Source: Catenulispora pinistramenti
GTDB taxonomy: Bacteria; Actinomycetota; Actinomycetes; Streptomycetales; Catenulisporaceae
Direction: 5' to 3'
Length of the DNA stretch: 61,664 bases
NCBI RefSeq assembly: GCF_018274385.1
Contig: NZ_JAAFYZ010000036.1
Span: 1 to 61,664 of the forward strand
A program made the position numbers and the translations under genes. How positions within the stretch are numbered: the first letter of the stretch is position 1; every line of letters begins with the position of its first letter. Shown in pieces: positions 12,789-22,041 of the stretch. The notes beneath the pieces are model-generated. The model made no database searches and was not told the origin of the DNA. It saw only the letters and a list, made by a program, of their open reading frames with translations.

Positions 12789-15700
12789 GGGGGCCTTCTC
12801 CAGATGGCTTCGTCTTCGTGTGTTCTGTCCGGTCGTTCGCGGGTCTGGGTGTTGAGACGGTGCGGCTGTGACGCCTGCGGCTCAGGCGCACCCGGCCGGC
12901 CTCGCGCGCGGCGATCTCGGAGGAAGCTCCAGGCGCTGCCGCGACTGGAGCGAAGGCGTCGCCATCCCCGTCGAGGTGCGCGGCCAGTGCCGCCACCGTC
13001 GGGTACTCGTACAGCGCGACGAGCGGCAGCCTTCGGCTCAGCGACGCGGCGATCCGTTGATGCACAGCGGCCAGCCCCAGGGACGTGGCGCCGAGATCGA
13101 AGAAGTTCTCGTGGATGCCGACCTGCCGGCACGCGAGCACCGAACCCCAGATCTCGACGAGATACCGCTGCGTCGGCGTGCTCGGCGGTGTGCCGGCGGT
13201 CGGGGGCTCGGCGGCGGGCGGGTCCGGCAGTGCGCGACGGTCCACTTTCCCGCTCGCCGCGCGGGGGAGTTCCGTGACGGGGACGAAAGCCGAGGGCACG
13301 AGATAGGCAGGAAGCCGGGCCGCGAGGTGCGCGCGCAGATCGAGTGGCACCGCACTTCCAGTCCTCGGCACCACATACCCGACGAGCCGCGGCGCGCCGC
13401 CCGGCCCCGGCTTGGCGGCGACGACAGCCTGCGCGACGCCGGGGTGCAGGCAGATCGCCGCCTCGACCGCGCCGGGCTCGATCCGATAGCCGCGGATCTT
13501 GATCTGGTCGTCGCTGCGGCCGAGCACTTCGATCGTGCCGTCCCGGCCGCGCCGCGCGATGTCCCCGGTGCGGTGCATTCGGGCGCCGGGAACCTGGGCG
13601 TAGGGGTCGGGCAGGAACCGCGCCGCCGTCGAATCGGGTCGGCCGAGGTATCCCCGGGCGAGCCCGGCGCCTCCGATGAACAACTCGCCGATCACTCCGG
13701 GGGGAGTCTGACCGAGGTGGGTGTCGAGAACGTACGCGCGGACGCCCGGCAGCGGCGTGCCCACCGGAACGAAATCCTGCGCGAAGGCGGTGCCCGCGTC
13801 ATAGGTCAAGGCGGTGATGGCGGTCTCGGTCAGGCCGTAAGCGTTGATCGCCCGCACCCCGGTGCGAGCGGACCAGCTGGCCAGCGCTCCCGGGTCGACG
13901 CGCTCGCTGCCGACCACGAGCAGCCGCAGCGAGTCGGGGACTTCGGCGCCGCTCTCGATGACCCGCACCCACTGCTGCCAGTAACTCGCCGGAAGGTTCA
14001 CCACGGTGACCGCTGCTGCCTTGAGGACCGCACCCAGCTCCTCCGGGGAGGGCACCGGTTCGGGCGCGAGCACCACACAGCCGCCCGCGGCCCAGGTCGG
14101 ATACAGCTCCTCGGCCGCGACGTCGAAACCGATGGTGGCGAATTGCAGGACCCGGTCGTCCGGGCCGAGGTCGAAGCGGCCGCGCGCCGCTTCGGCATGG
14201 TTGGCGAGCGCGCTGTGCGGCACAGCCACGCCTTTCGGCTCCCCGGTGGACCCCGAGGTGGGGATGACGTACGCGAGATCTTCCGCCGCCGGCCGACCGG
14301 ACACCGCACTAGCGGGGCCCGGGCGGGTTGTTCCCCGGCTCTCCCGGGGCCCGCGATCGACTGTCAGAACCCTTATATCGCAGGCTTCGGCGAGTCGGGC
14401 GGCCGTGCGCGCGTCCGCGAGACCTACGCGCGCTCCCGCCATCTCGATGACCTGAGAGTGCTGCCGCGTCGGATGGTTCGGGTCGAGCGGCAGGTATGCC
14501 GCGCCCGCCTTGAGGACGCCGAGCAGGGCGGCGACCAGATCCAGGCCTCGGGGCAGCAGGATCGCGACGGTATCGCCGGGCACGACCCCGGCCTGCGCGA
14601 GTTGCGCCGCGACCGTGCTCGCGGCCTCCTCGAGCTCCGCGTAGCAGACGCTGCGTTCCGCCACGAACAGGGCCGGGGCGCTCGGACGGGCGCGCGCGTG
14701 TCGGGCCACCCACTCGTGGACGAACACCGGCTTCTCGGTCTTCCCCGCTGATTCCCCTCGTTCGGCGTTCCACCGCTCGACGGCGTCGCATCTCTCGTCC
14801 TCGGTGAGCAGCGGGAGGCGGTGCAGGGGCGTGTCGGCGTCCGCGAGACCGGCGGTGAGCAGAGCCTGGAAGCGTTGCGCGAGGCGCGCCACGGTCTCGG
14901 CGTCGTACAACGCGGTCGCGTAGGTGATGTGCAGATCGAAGTCGTCCGAGCCGGGCGAGCGCACGATCATGACATCGAGGTCGAACTTGGCGGCGTCCGG
15001 GAGCAGCGTCAGCAGCCGAGCTTGCAGGCCTTGCAGCCGCGGTTCGGCCAGCGGCCGCGGCTCGAAGGTCAACATCGTCTGCACCAACGGGGTCGTCGCC
15101 GGGTCGTGGTCGATCCCCAGGGCATCGACCAGCGACTCGAAAGGCGTGTCCGCATGCCCGGCGGCGTTCAGAGTCTCCGAGCGCACCCGGTGAAGCAGCT
15201 CTCGAAACGACCCCGATCCATCGCATGCGACGCGTAGCGGCACGGTGTTGACGAAGAAGCCGATCAGCGGCTCGTACTCCATGGCTGAGCGCTCGGATAC
15301 CGGCGTGCCCAGCAACAGCTCATCCATGCCGGCCAGCTTGCCGACCAGCGCCGCGTACGCCGTGGCCATGACCATGAACGGCGTGGCCCTGCTCCGGCGC
15401 GCGAGCTCGCCCGCCGCGCGCACAAGCTGAGCCGGGAGGCGGGCGGTATGGGTCGCTCCGGCCCAGGATCGCCGGGCCGGTGCCGGCCGGGTGGGCAGCG
15501 TGAGCTTCGTCGGCGCGTCGGCAAGGTGCTCGCGCCACCACGCCACGCCGCGATCGAGTCCGACACGGCTGCTCTGCCGGGCCGCGAAATCCGCGAACTG
15601 CGCGGGCAACGCCGGGAGCTCGCCGCCCGCGTACAACGCGGCGAGTTCGTCGAACAGCAGGTGTATCGACGGTCCGTCGCAGATGATGTGGTGCAGGAAG

Positions 15701-16134
15701 ATTCCGAGAATGTGCTCCTGGTCGTCCAGCTTCACGACGCCGGTGCGAAACAGGGGCCCCACTGCCAGATCGAAGGGCTCCTCCGCCCACCCGCGCAACA
15801 CGCGCATCGCCGCCGGCATCCGGTCCCCTGGCGGCAGAGCGCGAACATCGTGATGCAGCATCGGCACGTCGGCAGCCGTCTGTACAACGGGGCGCGGTAT
15901 ACCGCCAGGGGCCGGGAAAACGGTTCGCAGCACCGCGTGGCGTGCGGCGATACCCGTGAGCGCGCTACGCAGGCGCACCACATCCAGCGGGCCGATCAGG
16001 TGCACAGCGAACGGCACGTTGTACAACGAAGAGCCCGGATGTACTCGATCGAGAAGCCACACTGCCCGCTGTGCGGACGTCGCGACCGGCGCCGGGGACT
16101 GGACAGGTGCTTCACTTTGCGCGATAACCGACAT
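12778..16134 (-). CDS. NRPS module C-A-PCP
   Basis: This protein of about 1118 residues is one elongation module. The condensation domain (about 20-430) has HHIICDG as the HHxxxDG active site. The adenylation domain (about 470-960) shows YVIPTSGSTGEPKG, FDVAAEELYP, NAYGLTETA, GRSDDQIKIRGYRIEPGAVE and the A10 Lys in ASGKVDRR. The carrier motif is DLGATSLG, slightly off consensus (GATS for GGHS). My hand-read code is DVENVGAITK, which I cannot assign to a substrate. I chose ATG 16134 because CAGGAG lies seven bases upstream; an in-frame ATG 24 bases earlier lacks such a site. About 40 residues without domain character follow the carrier, and there is no thioesterase, reductase or terminal condensation domain. 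Confidence 0.93.
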   Translation of the reverse strand: MSVIAQSEAPVQSPAPVATSAQRAVWLLDRVHPGSSLYNVPFAVHLIGPLDVVRLRSALTGIAARHAVLRTVFPAPGGIPRPVVQTAADVPMLHHDVRALPPGDRMPAAMRVLRGWAEEPFDLAVGPLFRTGVVKLDDQEHILGIFLHHIICDGPSIHLLFDELAALYAGGELPALPAQFADFAARQSSRVGLDRGVAWWREHLADAPTKLTLPTRPAPARRSWAGATHTARLPAQLVRAAGELARRSRATPFMVMATAYAALVGKLAGMDELLLGTPVSERSAMEYEPLIGFFVNTVPLRVACDGSGSFRELLHRVRSETLNAAGHADTPFESLVDALGIDHDPATTPLVQTMLTFEPRPLAEPRLQGLQARLLTLLPDAAKFDLDVMIVRSPGSDDFDLHITYATALYDAETVARLAQRFQALLTAGLADADTPLHRLPLLTEDERCDAVERWNAERGESAGKTEKPVFVHEWVARHARARPSAPALFVAERSVCYAELEEAASTVAAQLAQAGVVPGDTVAILLPRGLDLVAALLGVLKAGAAYLPLDPNHPTRQHSQVIEMAGARVGLADARTAARLAEACDIRVLTVDRGPRESRGTTRPGPASAVSGRPAAEDLAYVIPTSGSTGEPKGVAVPHSALANHAEAARGRFDLGPDDRVLQFATIGFDVAAEELYPTWAAGGCVVLAPEPVPSPEELGAVLKAAAVTVVNLPASYWQQWVRVIESGAEVPDSLRLLVVGSERVDPGALASWSARTGVRAINAYGLTETAITALTYDAGTAFAQDFVPVGTPLPGVRAYVLDTHLGQTPPGVIGELFIGGAGLARGYLGRPDSTAARFLPDPYAQVPGARMHRTGDIARRGRDGTIEVLGRSDDQIKIRGYRIEPGAVEAAICLHPGVAQAVVAAKPGPGGAPRLVGYVVPRTGSAVPLDLRAHLAARLPAYLVPSAFVPVTELPRAASGKVDRRALPDPPAAEPPTAGTPPSTPTQRYLVEIWGSVLACRQVGIHENFFDLGATSLGLAAVHQRIAASLSRRLPLVALYEYPTVAALAAHLDGDGDAFAPVAAAPGASSEIAAREAGRVRLSRRRHSRTVSTPRPANDRTEHTKTKPSGEGPHVR

Positions 16135-16172
16135 CTGCTGGCTCCTGATTCGCTGCACAGCCTCAGTGATGG

Positions 16173-16523
16173 TTAGTCAGGACGGGGTACGAGGTTCGCC
16201 GTGTAGACGATGAACGAGCTGGGGGAGATCAGTAGTGACAGGTGCAAGGGCTCTGAGGAGCCCATCACGCTGAGCTCCACGCTCGCGGCTGTAAGGCTCG
16301 GTATGACGCCCGCGATCACGTAGTAGGCCGCCAGATCGGCTTCGATCTGGTAGAGACGGGACCACGAGGCCGGCTCTACGACGAATCGCAGGAAGCCGTT
16401 GGAGTCGGTGCGCCCCTCGTATGACTCGTCCGGGCAGTTCTCGATCCGGCGCCGGAGGCGGACCCCCAGATCGGCCGCCGGCGTGCACATCGCGCCATCA
16501 CAAATGTGCACAGAGATCGCCAT
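16173..16523 (-). CDS. Transthyretin/HIUase-fold protein lacking the YRGS tail
   Basis: This 116-residue protein matches the 5-hydroxyisourate hydrolase/transthyretin fold. It starts AISVHICDG (family: SVHVLD), has TDSNGFLRF in place of the T-D-x-x-G-R turn, then YQIEADLAAYY and LHLSLLISPSSFIVYTAN, corresponding to the family's HYHVPLLLSPYGYSTYRGS. His6 and possibly His94 are kept, but the invariant C-terminal YRGS is absent, so uricase-pathway activity is unlikely. It is the first gene of the NRPS-PKS operon, 38 bases before the C-A-PCP gene, and no purine-catabolism gene is near. I chose the ATG matching the family start; an ATG at 16637 would add 38 unmatched residues. Codon use is less GC3-rich than its neighbours. 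The function is unknown; it may act on the assembly-line product. Confidence 0.7.
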   Translation of the reverse strand: MAISVHICDGAMCTPAADLGVRLRRRIENCPDESYEGRTDSNGFLRFVVEPASWSRLYQIEADLAAYYVIAGVIPSLTAASVELSVMGSSEPLHLSLLISPSSFIVYTANLVPRPD

Positions 16524-17009
16524 CTTGCCATGCGAGTCTGGGTCTTTATGGATGGCGTCCCCCTGTCTACGGTAAGGATATCGATGTCCTGGGCGAACAG
16601 ATTCCTGATCGTTGTGCCCATACTCCTGTCCTGTCATTGGACGCAGTCGCCACCACCGGGACTCGTTGGTGTGGACCCGTGCGCAAGTCGCTGCGCTGAC
16701 GCTATGCGCGGGTCCTTTTCAAACGATTTTTGTCGGCTTCCGCCGTGCTCAGCGCCGTGTGCGCAGTCACTCTTCGGTGTGAGGAGCGACTGGTCAGTGC
16801 CACGGTGCAACGGATCCACGCGACACTGGGCACGGTGTTGAACGCTGTGAGCGTGGGCCGCCGGTGAGCATGAGTAGCTCGCAGCCTGCGGTTTCGGCCG
16901 GATCCCCGGCTACGTGTATCCGTGGTAACGCCGGAGGAATGAAAGGGGAGAGGTCTCCAGCAACATCAAACGCAACAGAGCACACACAACCTTCGAACAG
17001 GGGAAACTC
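16524..17009. other. Divergent promoter region between region A and the reductase genes
   Basis: About 490 bases without a supported gene. It should hold the promoter of the leftward NRPS-PKS operon and that of the rightward pair. A small T-rich patch occurs near 16725-16735, and CACGGTG recurs at 16801 and 16831, 30 bases apart. I could not find the heptameric direct repeats typical of SARP sites by eye. Confidence 0.5.
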
Positions 17010-17195
17010 ATGGTGCGTTCGACTGTTTCTGCCGCCCGACTCCTCGCCGCCCTCGCCGCGCTGACGGTCATCGCCGCCACGGCAGTGACCGCCCACGATG
17101 TGCCGCCTGTGCACCCGGCCTCCACACACATTGTGATCGCCTCCAATTCCTCGGACGACCCGCCTCCCTCCCGCGTGGCGACGCAGGGTTCCTAA
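17010..17195 (+). CDS. Possible small secreted peptide
   Basis: This frame encodes 61 residues. The first ~28 look like a Sec signal peptide: MVRST, then the hydrophobic run ARLLAALAALTVIAATAV, then a likely cleavage around TAHD. The mature part would be about 33 residues, rich in Pro and Ser, without Cys. AGGGGAA lies 6-8 bases before the ATG. The reductase gene follows 51 bases after its stop. I recognise no family. It could be a secreted or wall-associated peptide or a chance frame in high-GC DNA. Confidence 0.45.
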   Translation: MVRSTVSAARLLAALAALTVIAATAVTAHDVPPVHPASTHIVIASNSSDDPPPSRVATQGS

Positions 17196-17246
17196 ACACC
17201 GAACTCCGACACCCGCACGCGGCCTGAACGTAGGAAACAAACCCAC

Positions 17247-18257
17247 ATGGTCACCGAGAAGCCAGAAGCCCACGAACTGTGGCTCACCGAATATCCCTCC
17301 GCCACACTGAAACCCGAAAACCTCGCCGTGGTGGAAACCCGGATACCAAACCTGGGCCCCGGAATGGCCCTGATCCAAAACCTGTACCTCACACCCGACC
17401 CCGAACTCACCGTCCGCCGCGTCCGCACCTGGCCACTGCGCACCGCACTCAAAGCCGGACCGGCCGTCGGCCTGGTCATCGCCTCCCGCGACGCCAAGCT
17501 CCCCAAAGGCACACTCGTCCGACACGAAGGAGGCTGGGGCACCTACACAGTCCTAGGCCACGGCCAATACGACCTCTGCACCACCAGCGAACACATCCCA
17601 CCCCAGGCCTACCTCGGCGTCCTCGGCCAACCCGGACTACTAGCCTGCGCAGGCGTCTGGGAACTCGCCGACGTCAGAGCCGGAGAAACCGTCCTCATCA
17701 CACCAGCCACCGGCCCATTCGGCACCGCCGCCGCCAGACTGGCAAGACTACGCGGAGCAGCCCGCATCATCGGCTGCCAAAACACGACCACCGGCACCGG
17801 CGAACCCGCCGTGGACTTCGACATCGTCATTCACCACCAGCCCGCCGACCTCAGCAAACGCCTACTCGCCGCCGCACCACGCGGCATCCACGCCGCAATC
17901 CTCGGCGCAGCACCAAACCTGTTCGTCGATGTACTGGGCGCCATCGCCGAACGGGGCCGAGTGGCCTGGACCGCCGACACCGGGATACCAGCCGAGGCGA
18001 TGACCGACGGCCACCTGCCCGCCGCCGGCCTCGCGACGATCCTCCAACGCGGCATCCGCGTCATCGGCTACCGGGCCTCCCACTTCCAACATCTACGAGA
18101 CCGCGTAGAGGGACTACTAGCACCCGAACTCACAGCAGGACGACTGACGACGGGCCCTGCCACCCGCCGACACCTCGCCGACCTCCCCGAGGAACTGGCG
18201 AACACCGCCAACGGCTCGCCGCACAGAACCGACATCTACCAAATCGCCGTTCCATAA
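17247..18257 (+). CDS. MDR-family NADP-dependent oxidoreductase
   Basis: This 336-residue protein resembles the zinc-independent medium-chain reductases (leukotriene B4 12-hydroxydehydrogenase/CurA-like), which reduce activated C=C bonds with NADPH. The N-terminal GroES-like part ends near residue 125 and a Rossmann domain follows; the usual AAxGxxG loop is represented by TPATGPFGTAAARLARLRGA (about 151-170). The C-terminal part keeps the family order, with a GxRVAWTADTG-like strand. The gene uses many A-ending codons (GGA, CCA, GAA, AGA, CTA) that are rare in neighbouring genes, suggesting separate acquisition. It converges on the second SARP, with only 35 bases between stops. Confidence 0.75.
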   Translation: MVTEKPEAHELWLTEYPSATLKPENLAVVETRIPNLGPGMALIQNLYLTPDPELTVRRVRTWPLRTALKAGPAVGLVIASRDAKLPKGTLVRHEGGWGTYTVLGHGQYDLCTTSEHIPPQAYLGVLGQPGLLACAGVWELADVRAGETVLITPATGPFGTAAARLARLRGAARIIGCQNTTTGTGEPAVDFDIVIHHQPADLSKRLLAAAPRGIHAAILGAAPNLFVDVLGAIAERGRVAWTADTGIPAEAMTDGHLPAAGLATILQRGIRVIGYRASHFQHLRDRVEGLLAPELTAGRLTTGPATRRHLADLPEELANTANGSPHRTDIYQIAVP

Positions 18258-18292
18258 CGCGCCATCGTCAAGCCATCGCCAAGCCGTCGCTG

Positions 18293-21200
18293 TCATCGTG
18301 CGTCTCGCACGGCCGCCGAAACGCGGTACCGGTCGAAGATCGCGTCTGCGGCGGCGCGGTACGTTCGCTCCAAGCCGTGATCGTCGCAGCATGCTGCCAG
18401 GGCGACCAGCGCCGTGGCCTCGCCCAGTGCGTATCTGCTGTTATGGGCGAGGTTTCGTGCAGTGGTGTGACATTCCAGAGCTGTGCGCGTCTCGCCCAGA
18501 TGGCGGTAAACCCTGCCCAGCGTGTTGAGCGCATCAGTCCGTAGCGCCGGAGCAGTCTTGCCCTCGGCTACCGCGGTGCCGGCCTGTTCCGCGTACAGTG
18601 CGGCAGTCGCGGCCTGTCCGATCTCCATGTACGCCTCCGCGAGATTCGCCAGGACGAGAGCGGTCCGAGGCGTCACCTCGCGTTGCGTTCCTATGAGGCC
18701 GCGGGCCTTGGAGAGTACGGACACGGCCTCTTTGGCACGACCGCAGCCTACGAGCGCTTTGCCGAGGTTCGCCAGCGCCATGATCTGAGGCTCGCTTTCC
18801 CGGTCGGTGACGCACAGTTCGGCGGCGCGCGTCGCCTGCGATACCGCCCCTTCGAAGGCGGCGAGAGCCAGGAGCGTGCTGCTCAGGCTGATGCGCGCCG
18901 CGATCTCTTCTCGGACCCGGCCCAGCTCGGCCGACAGAGTGATCGCACGGTGCAGATGAGCGGCTGCGGACTCGTTGTCGCCGAGGGTGTGCTGGAAGGC
19001 TCCGAGCCGGCCGAGGCAGACCGCCTGGCCGAGCCGGTCGTCGCATTGCTCCGCGAGAGTGAGCGCCTCGGCCAGCAACACCGTTCCCTCCTCCGCCTGA
19101 CCGTCCTTCCACAGCGCTATGGCCAGGTTGACCAGTGCGTTGCTCAGCAGCGGCAGGCTTCCCAGCGCCCGGCAGGCTTCTTCGGCGAGCTTGGCTGTTT
19201 TCAGGAGCAGGGTTCCATGGTCTCGAATGTGCAGATAGTGCGCGAGGTTGCGGGAGATGTGCGCGACGTGCGCGTGCAGTCCACGTTCCGACGCGGTACG
19301 GATAAGAGGGTGCGCGTTCCTGTATTCGGCATCGAACCAGGCGATGGCCGCGGCCTGGTCGGCCGGAGCGGGCGCGGGACCGGTGTATACCGGGGCTCGT
19401 TCCCGGTATTGGTTCCGGCCGGGAAAAGCGATGTCGGACGCCTGACCCGAGGCCACCGAGAAGTAGGACAGCAGCGACTCCGTGGCTTGGTCTATCTGTT
19501 CGGCGTCCGAGACTCCGTCCACGTCCATGTATTGGATGGCGTACGCGCGCACGAGGTCATGGATGCCGAAGCGGCCTCCGGGAAGCACTTCGAGCAGATG
19601 GCGGTCGAGCAGGAGTTCCAGGACCTCCTCGGTCTCGATCTCGTTACGGCCGAGCAGTGCGCAGGCCGCGGGCACCCCGACGCTTCCTCCGGGGTACAGG
19701 CTGAGCAGCCGCAGAGCCCTGCGATACTCGGGCTTCAAGGCCTGGTCGGAGCTGCGGATACTTGCGGTGACGCTGCGCTCGCCGGTGCTCAGCGTGTCGA
19801 GCCTGCGGGTCTCGTCCGCGAGTCGCTGGGTCAGCCACGCGATCGAGCGGTGCTCCCGGTTCACCAGCCGGGCCGCGCTTATGCGCAGGGCCAGGGGCAG
19901 ATTCCCGCATAATCGGGCGAGCTCCGCGGCCGCTGCCGGCTCCGCGGCGACCCGGTCGCGCCCCAGGACCCGTTCGAGCAGCTCGATGCTCTCGTCAGGC
20001 TCGAACACATCGAGCCGGATGCTGGAGGCGCCGTCGAGCCCGGAAATCCGATCGCGGCTGGTGACGAGCACCAGGCTGCCCGGACAGTTGGGGATGAGGG
20101 CCGCCGCGTCCTGGCTCAGCGCGGCGTTGTCGATCAGCACCAGCAGCGGGGCCGAGGAGGTGGCCGTGCGCCAGGCGGCGGTACGCGCGGCCTGACTGTC
20201 CGGAATGTTCTTCTCCGGGATTCCCAGGGCGTTCAGAGCCACGCCCAGCGCGGTGTGCGCGTCGAGGGGATCGGCACCCGGGGTGTAGCTCTTGAAGTCG
20301 ATGTAGATCTCACCGCCCTGATAATTTCCACGGAGGCGGTGTGCGGCGTGGATCGCCAACGTGGACTTGCCGCTGCCTCCCATTCCCTCGATCACCAGCA
20401 CCCGGACAAGGGGCTGAACCGTGTCGCCGGCACCAGACATGGAATATATCTTTTGAAGAGCCGCGGTGCGTCCAGCGAAATCCGGTAGCACGTAAGGAAT
20501 CGTGTTGGGCACCTGTGCGGCGAGCGTGGGCTGCGCAGACGGCGGGGCGGCGGCGTCGTGTCCGCCCGCGGACATCGTCGGTGTCTCCGTGGCCTGAGGA
20601 TCATCGAGCAGGATGCGTTGGTAGAGAGAGGCGAGGCTGGGCCCCGGATCGACCCCGTAGGCCTCGCCGAGAAGCCGGCGGATGCTGTGGTACTCGTCGA
20701 GTGCTTCAGCGCGGCTGCCGCTGAAGTAGAGGGCGAGCATCAACTGCTCTCGGAGCCGCTCACGCAAGGGGTAGTCCGCCACGCTGTTGCGCAGTTCACC
20801 GACCAGACTGTTCAGCCGCCCGAACCCGGCCCCGAGCTGCAGCTCGTAGTACTTCTCCAGGGCTGAGACCCGGAGTTCCTCCAGGGCCGTGCTGGCCGCC
20901 GCGATGACCAGCCCGCCGTCGCCGGCGAGCAGTGGCCCGCGCCACAGTCGCAGCGCCCGGTCGAGATGGAACAGGGCCGGGTTGCTCGCGGAGGGCTCGT
21001 CCGGCCGTCCGGCCGGCTCCCGGGCCTGCTGCAACTCCGCGTGGAACTCGACCAGGTCCAGCCCGGTGGCGCCGAGCGTCAGCCGGTAGCCGGGGCCGGC
21101 GGTGGTCAGCTTCGCGGCCAGCGTGGGGATACGCCTGCGCAGGTCGGAGACCATCTTGCGGACTTGGTGGTGTGCCGTGTCGGGGCCGCCGTCGTCCCAG

Positions 21201-21373
21201 ATCGTCTCGACCAGCCGGGAGACCGGTACGACCCGTTCGTGGTTGAGCAGAAGGTATACGGCAAGTCGCTCCTGAAGCGGCCCCCGCAATGGTATTTCAG
21301 CCCCGCGGAACAGACACTCGAACGAGCCGAGGATATTGAAGGCCAACTCTCCGGGGCCGTCACCTGCCGTCAT
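18293..21373 (-). CDS. AfsR/SARP-family regulator, second copy
   Basis: This 1026-residue regulator has the same layout as the regulator at 650-3739: winged-helix DNA-binding domain (starting LAFNILGSFECLFRG), BTAD domain to about residue 260, NB-ARC ATPase with P-loop EGMGGSGKSTLA near residue 338, and C-terminal TPR repeats (about 680-1010). The two are clearly different in sequence, so this is not a recent duplication. It is divergent from the aminoacyl-tRNA-synthetase-like operon starting at 22042 and separated from it by about 670 bases, which makes that operon its most likely target. The regulated gene set is inferred. Confidence 0.93.
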   Translation of the reverse strand: MTAGDGPGELAFNILGSFECLFRGAEIPLRGPLQERLAVYLLLNHERVVPVSRLVETIWDDGGPDTAHHQVRKMVSDLRRRIPTLAAKLTTAGPGYRLTLGATGLDLVEFHAELQQAREPAGRPDEPSASNPALFHLDRALRLWRGPLLAGDGGLVIAAASTALEELRVSALEKYYELQLGAGFGRLNSLVGELRNSVADYPLRERLREQLMLALYFSGSRAEALDEYHSIRRLLGEAYGVDPGPSLASLYQRILLDDPQATETPTMSAGGHDAAAPPSAQPTLAAQVPNTIPYVLPDFAGRTAALQKIYSMSGAGDTVQPLVRVLVIEGMGGSGKSTLAIHAAHRLRGNYQGGEIYIDFKSYTPGADPLDAHTALGVALNALGIPEKNIPDSQAARTAAWRTATSSAPLLVLIDNAALSQDAAALIPNCPGSLVLVTSRDRISGLDGASSIRLDVFEPDESIELLERVLGRDRVAAEPAAAAELARLCGNLPLALRISAARLVNREHRSIAWLTQRLADETRRLDTLSTGERSVTASIRSSDQALKPEYRRALRLLSLYPGGSVGVPAACALLGRNEIETEEVLELLLDRHLLEVLPGGRFGIHDLVRAYAIQYMDVDGVSDAEQIDQATESLLSYFSVASGQASDIAFPGRNQYRERAPVYTGPAPAPADQAAAIAWFDAEYRNAHPLIRTASERGLHAHVAHISRNLAHYLHIRDHGTLLLKTAKLAEEACRALGSLPLLSNALVNLAIALWKDGQAEEGTVLLAEALTLAEQCDDRLGQAVCLGRLGAFQHTLGDNESAAAHLHRAITLSAELGRVREEIAARISLSSTLLALAAFEGAVSQATRAAELCVTDRESEPQIMALANLGKALVGCGRAKEAVSVLSKARGLIGTQREVTPRTALVLANLAEAYMEIGQAATAALYAEQAGTAVAEGKTAPALRTDALNTLGRVYRHLGETRTALECHTTARNLAHNSRYALGEATALVALAACCDDHGLERTYRAAADAIFDRYRVSAAVRDAR

Positions 21374-21399
21374 CCTTCCCCCTCGAATTCAGTTGGCCT

Positions 21400-21416
21400 C
21401 GCCTCAGGGTGAGGCG
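21400..21416. promoter_or_regulatory. Inverted repeat CGCCTCA-N3-TGAGGCG
   Basis: A perfect 7-base inverted repeat with a 3-base spacer lies 27 bases upstream of the second SARP start. It could be an operator for the SARP promoter or a hairpin in its 5' leader. Confidence 0.4.
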
Positions 21417-21684
21417 GCATCGATTGTTTTCAGGAGTCGAATAAGCATGGGGAACGGGGCATTGCTCAGAGGACTCCGAGCCGCTGTCTGCCGACGGCGA
21501 ACAGGTGCGAAGCCGGACGCGGCAAAAGGGGGCCGACGGACCACGTTCGGCTGGTGCAAGTCACAATAAGGGGAGAACGTCGACAGCGGAGTTTCTCATC
21601 GGCTGCCAGGGAGCGCCAAGGCGTGGCGTCGTTTGTGCCGACAACATCGGAAGCGGCGCAGCCGAGGTAACCCGATCGGAGATC

Positions 21685-21756
21685 ATGGCAAGACTATCGA
21701 TGTTTCTCGGGCGGGTCCACATCCCTAAAGATATGGATATTCGCTGGGAACCGTAG
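21685..21756 (+). CDS. Candidate 23-residue leader peptide
   Basis: ATG 21685 opens a 23-residue frame (starts MARLSMFLGR, ends DIRWEP) closed by TAG. GGAG sits only three bases before the ATG, closer than ideal. It lies in the less GC-rich leader of the synthetase-paralogue operon. It could be an attenuation leader, a tiny precursor peptide, or chance. Confidence 0.2.
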   Translation: MARLSMFLGRVHIPKDMDIRWEP

Positions 21757-22041
21757 TCGGTGCTGCTCAACTGCCCTCCGTTGGCTCATCGTTGTTGAGC
21801 CCCAGCTCAGGAACCCGCGGCCGATCGATTGCCGTGGCCCTCAGATCCCCGCGTCCGGTCTCGATCGGTCCTCGGCCCGGCGGCGCGGCCGCGTCTCGCG
21901 TCGGAGTCGGAGTCGGAAGGCCCGCGACGCGATGCGGTACCGGCGCGGGCAGGTGTTCTTCCCGTTGCATTCCCGCCGGGCAACAGAGCGCGGGACCGCT
22001 ACGGAGTCGGAATAGTAACCACCGTCGCCAAGCTGACCCGC

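Larger units (their letters stand above)
21374..22041. other. Divergent control region upstream of the synthetase-paralogue operon
   Basis: About 670 bases between the second SARP and the AsnRS-like gene. The middle part (about 21560-21780) is less GC-rich than its surroundings. I see a 17-base inverted repeat near the SARP start, a small stem GGCTCA/TGAGCC at 21783-21801, and a possible 23-codon frame at 21685-21756. The last 200 bases before 22042 are very GC-rich; GGTACCG near 21938 recalls the T-box core, but no T-box can be supported. Confidence 0.5.

Noticed and set aside
16794-17525. Minus-strand open frame of 243 codons over the small secreted peptide and reductase start
   Set aside because: It is rich in Gly/Cys/His without domain character and overlaps the start of a well-supported reductase on the other strand.
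21938-21960. GGTACCG word resembling the T-box core upstream of the synthetase-like operon
   Set aside because: Only a few bases match; I could not find a Stem I, specifier loop or antiterminator pairing, and the area is very GC-rich. A covariance-model search for T-boxes would decide.
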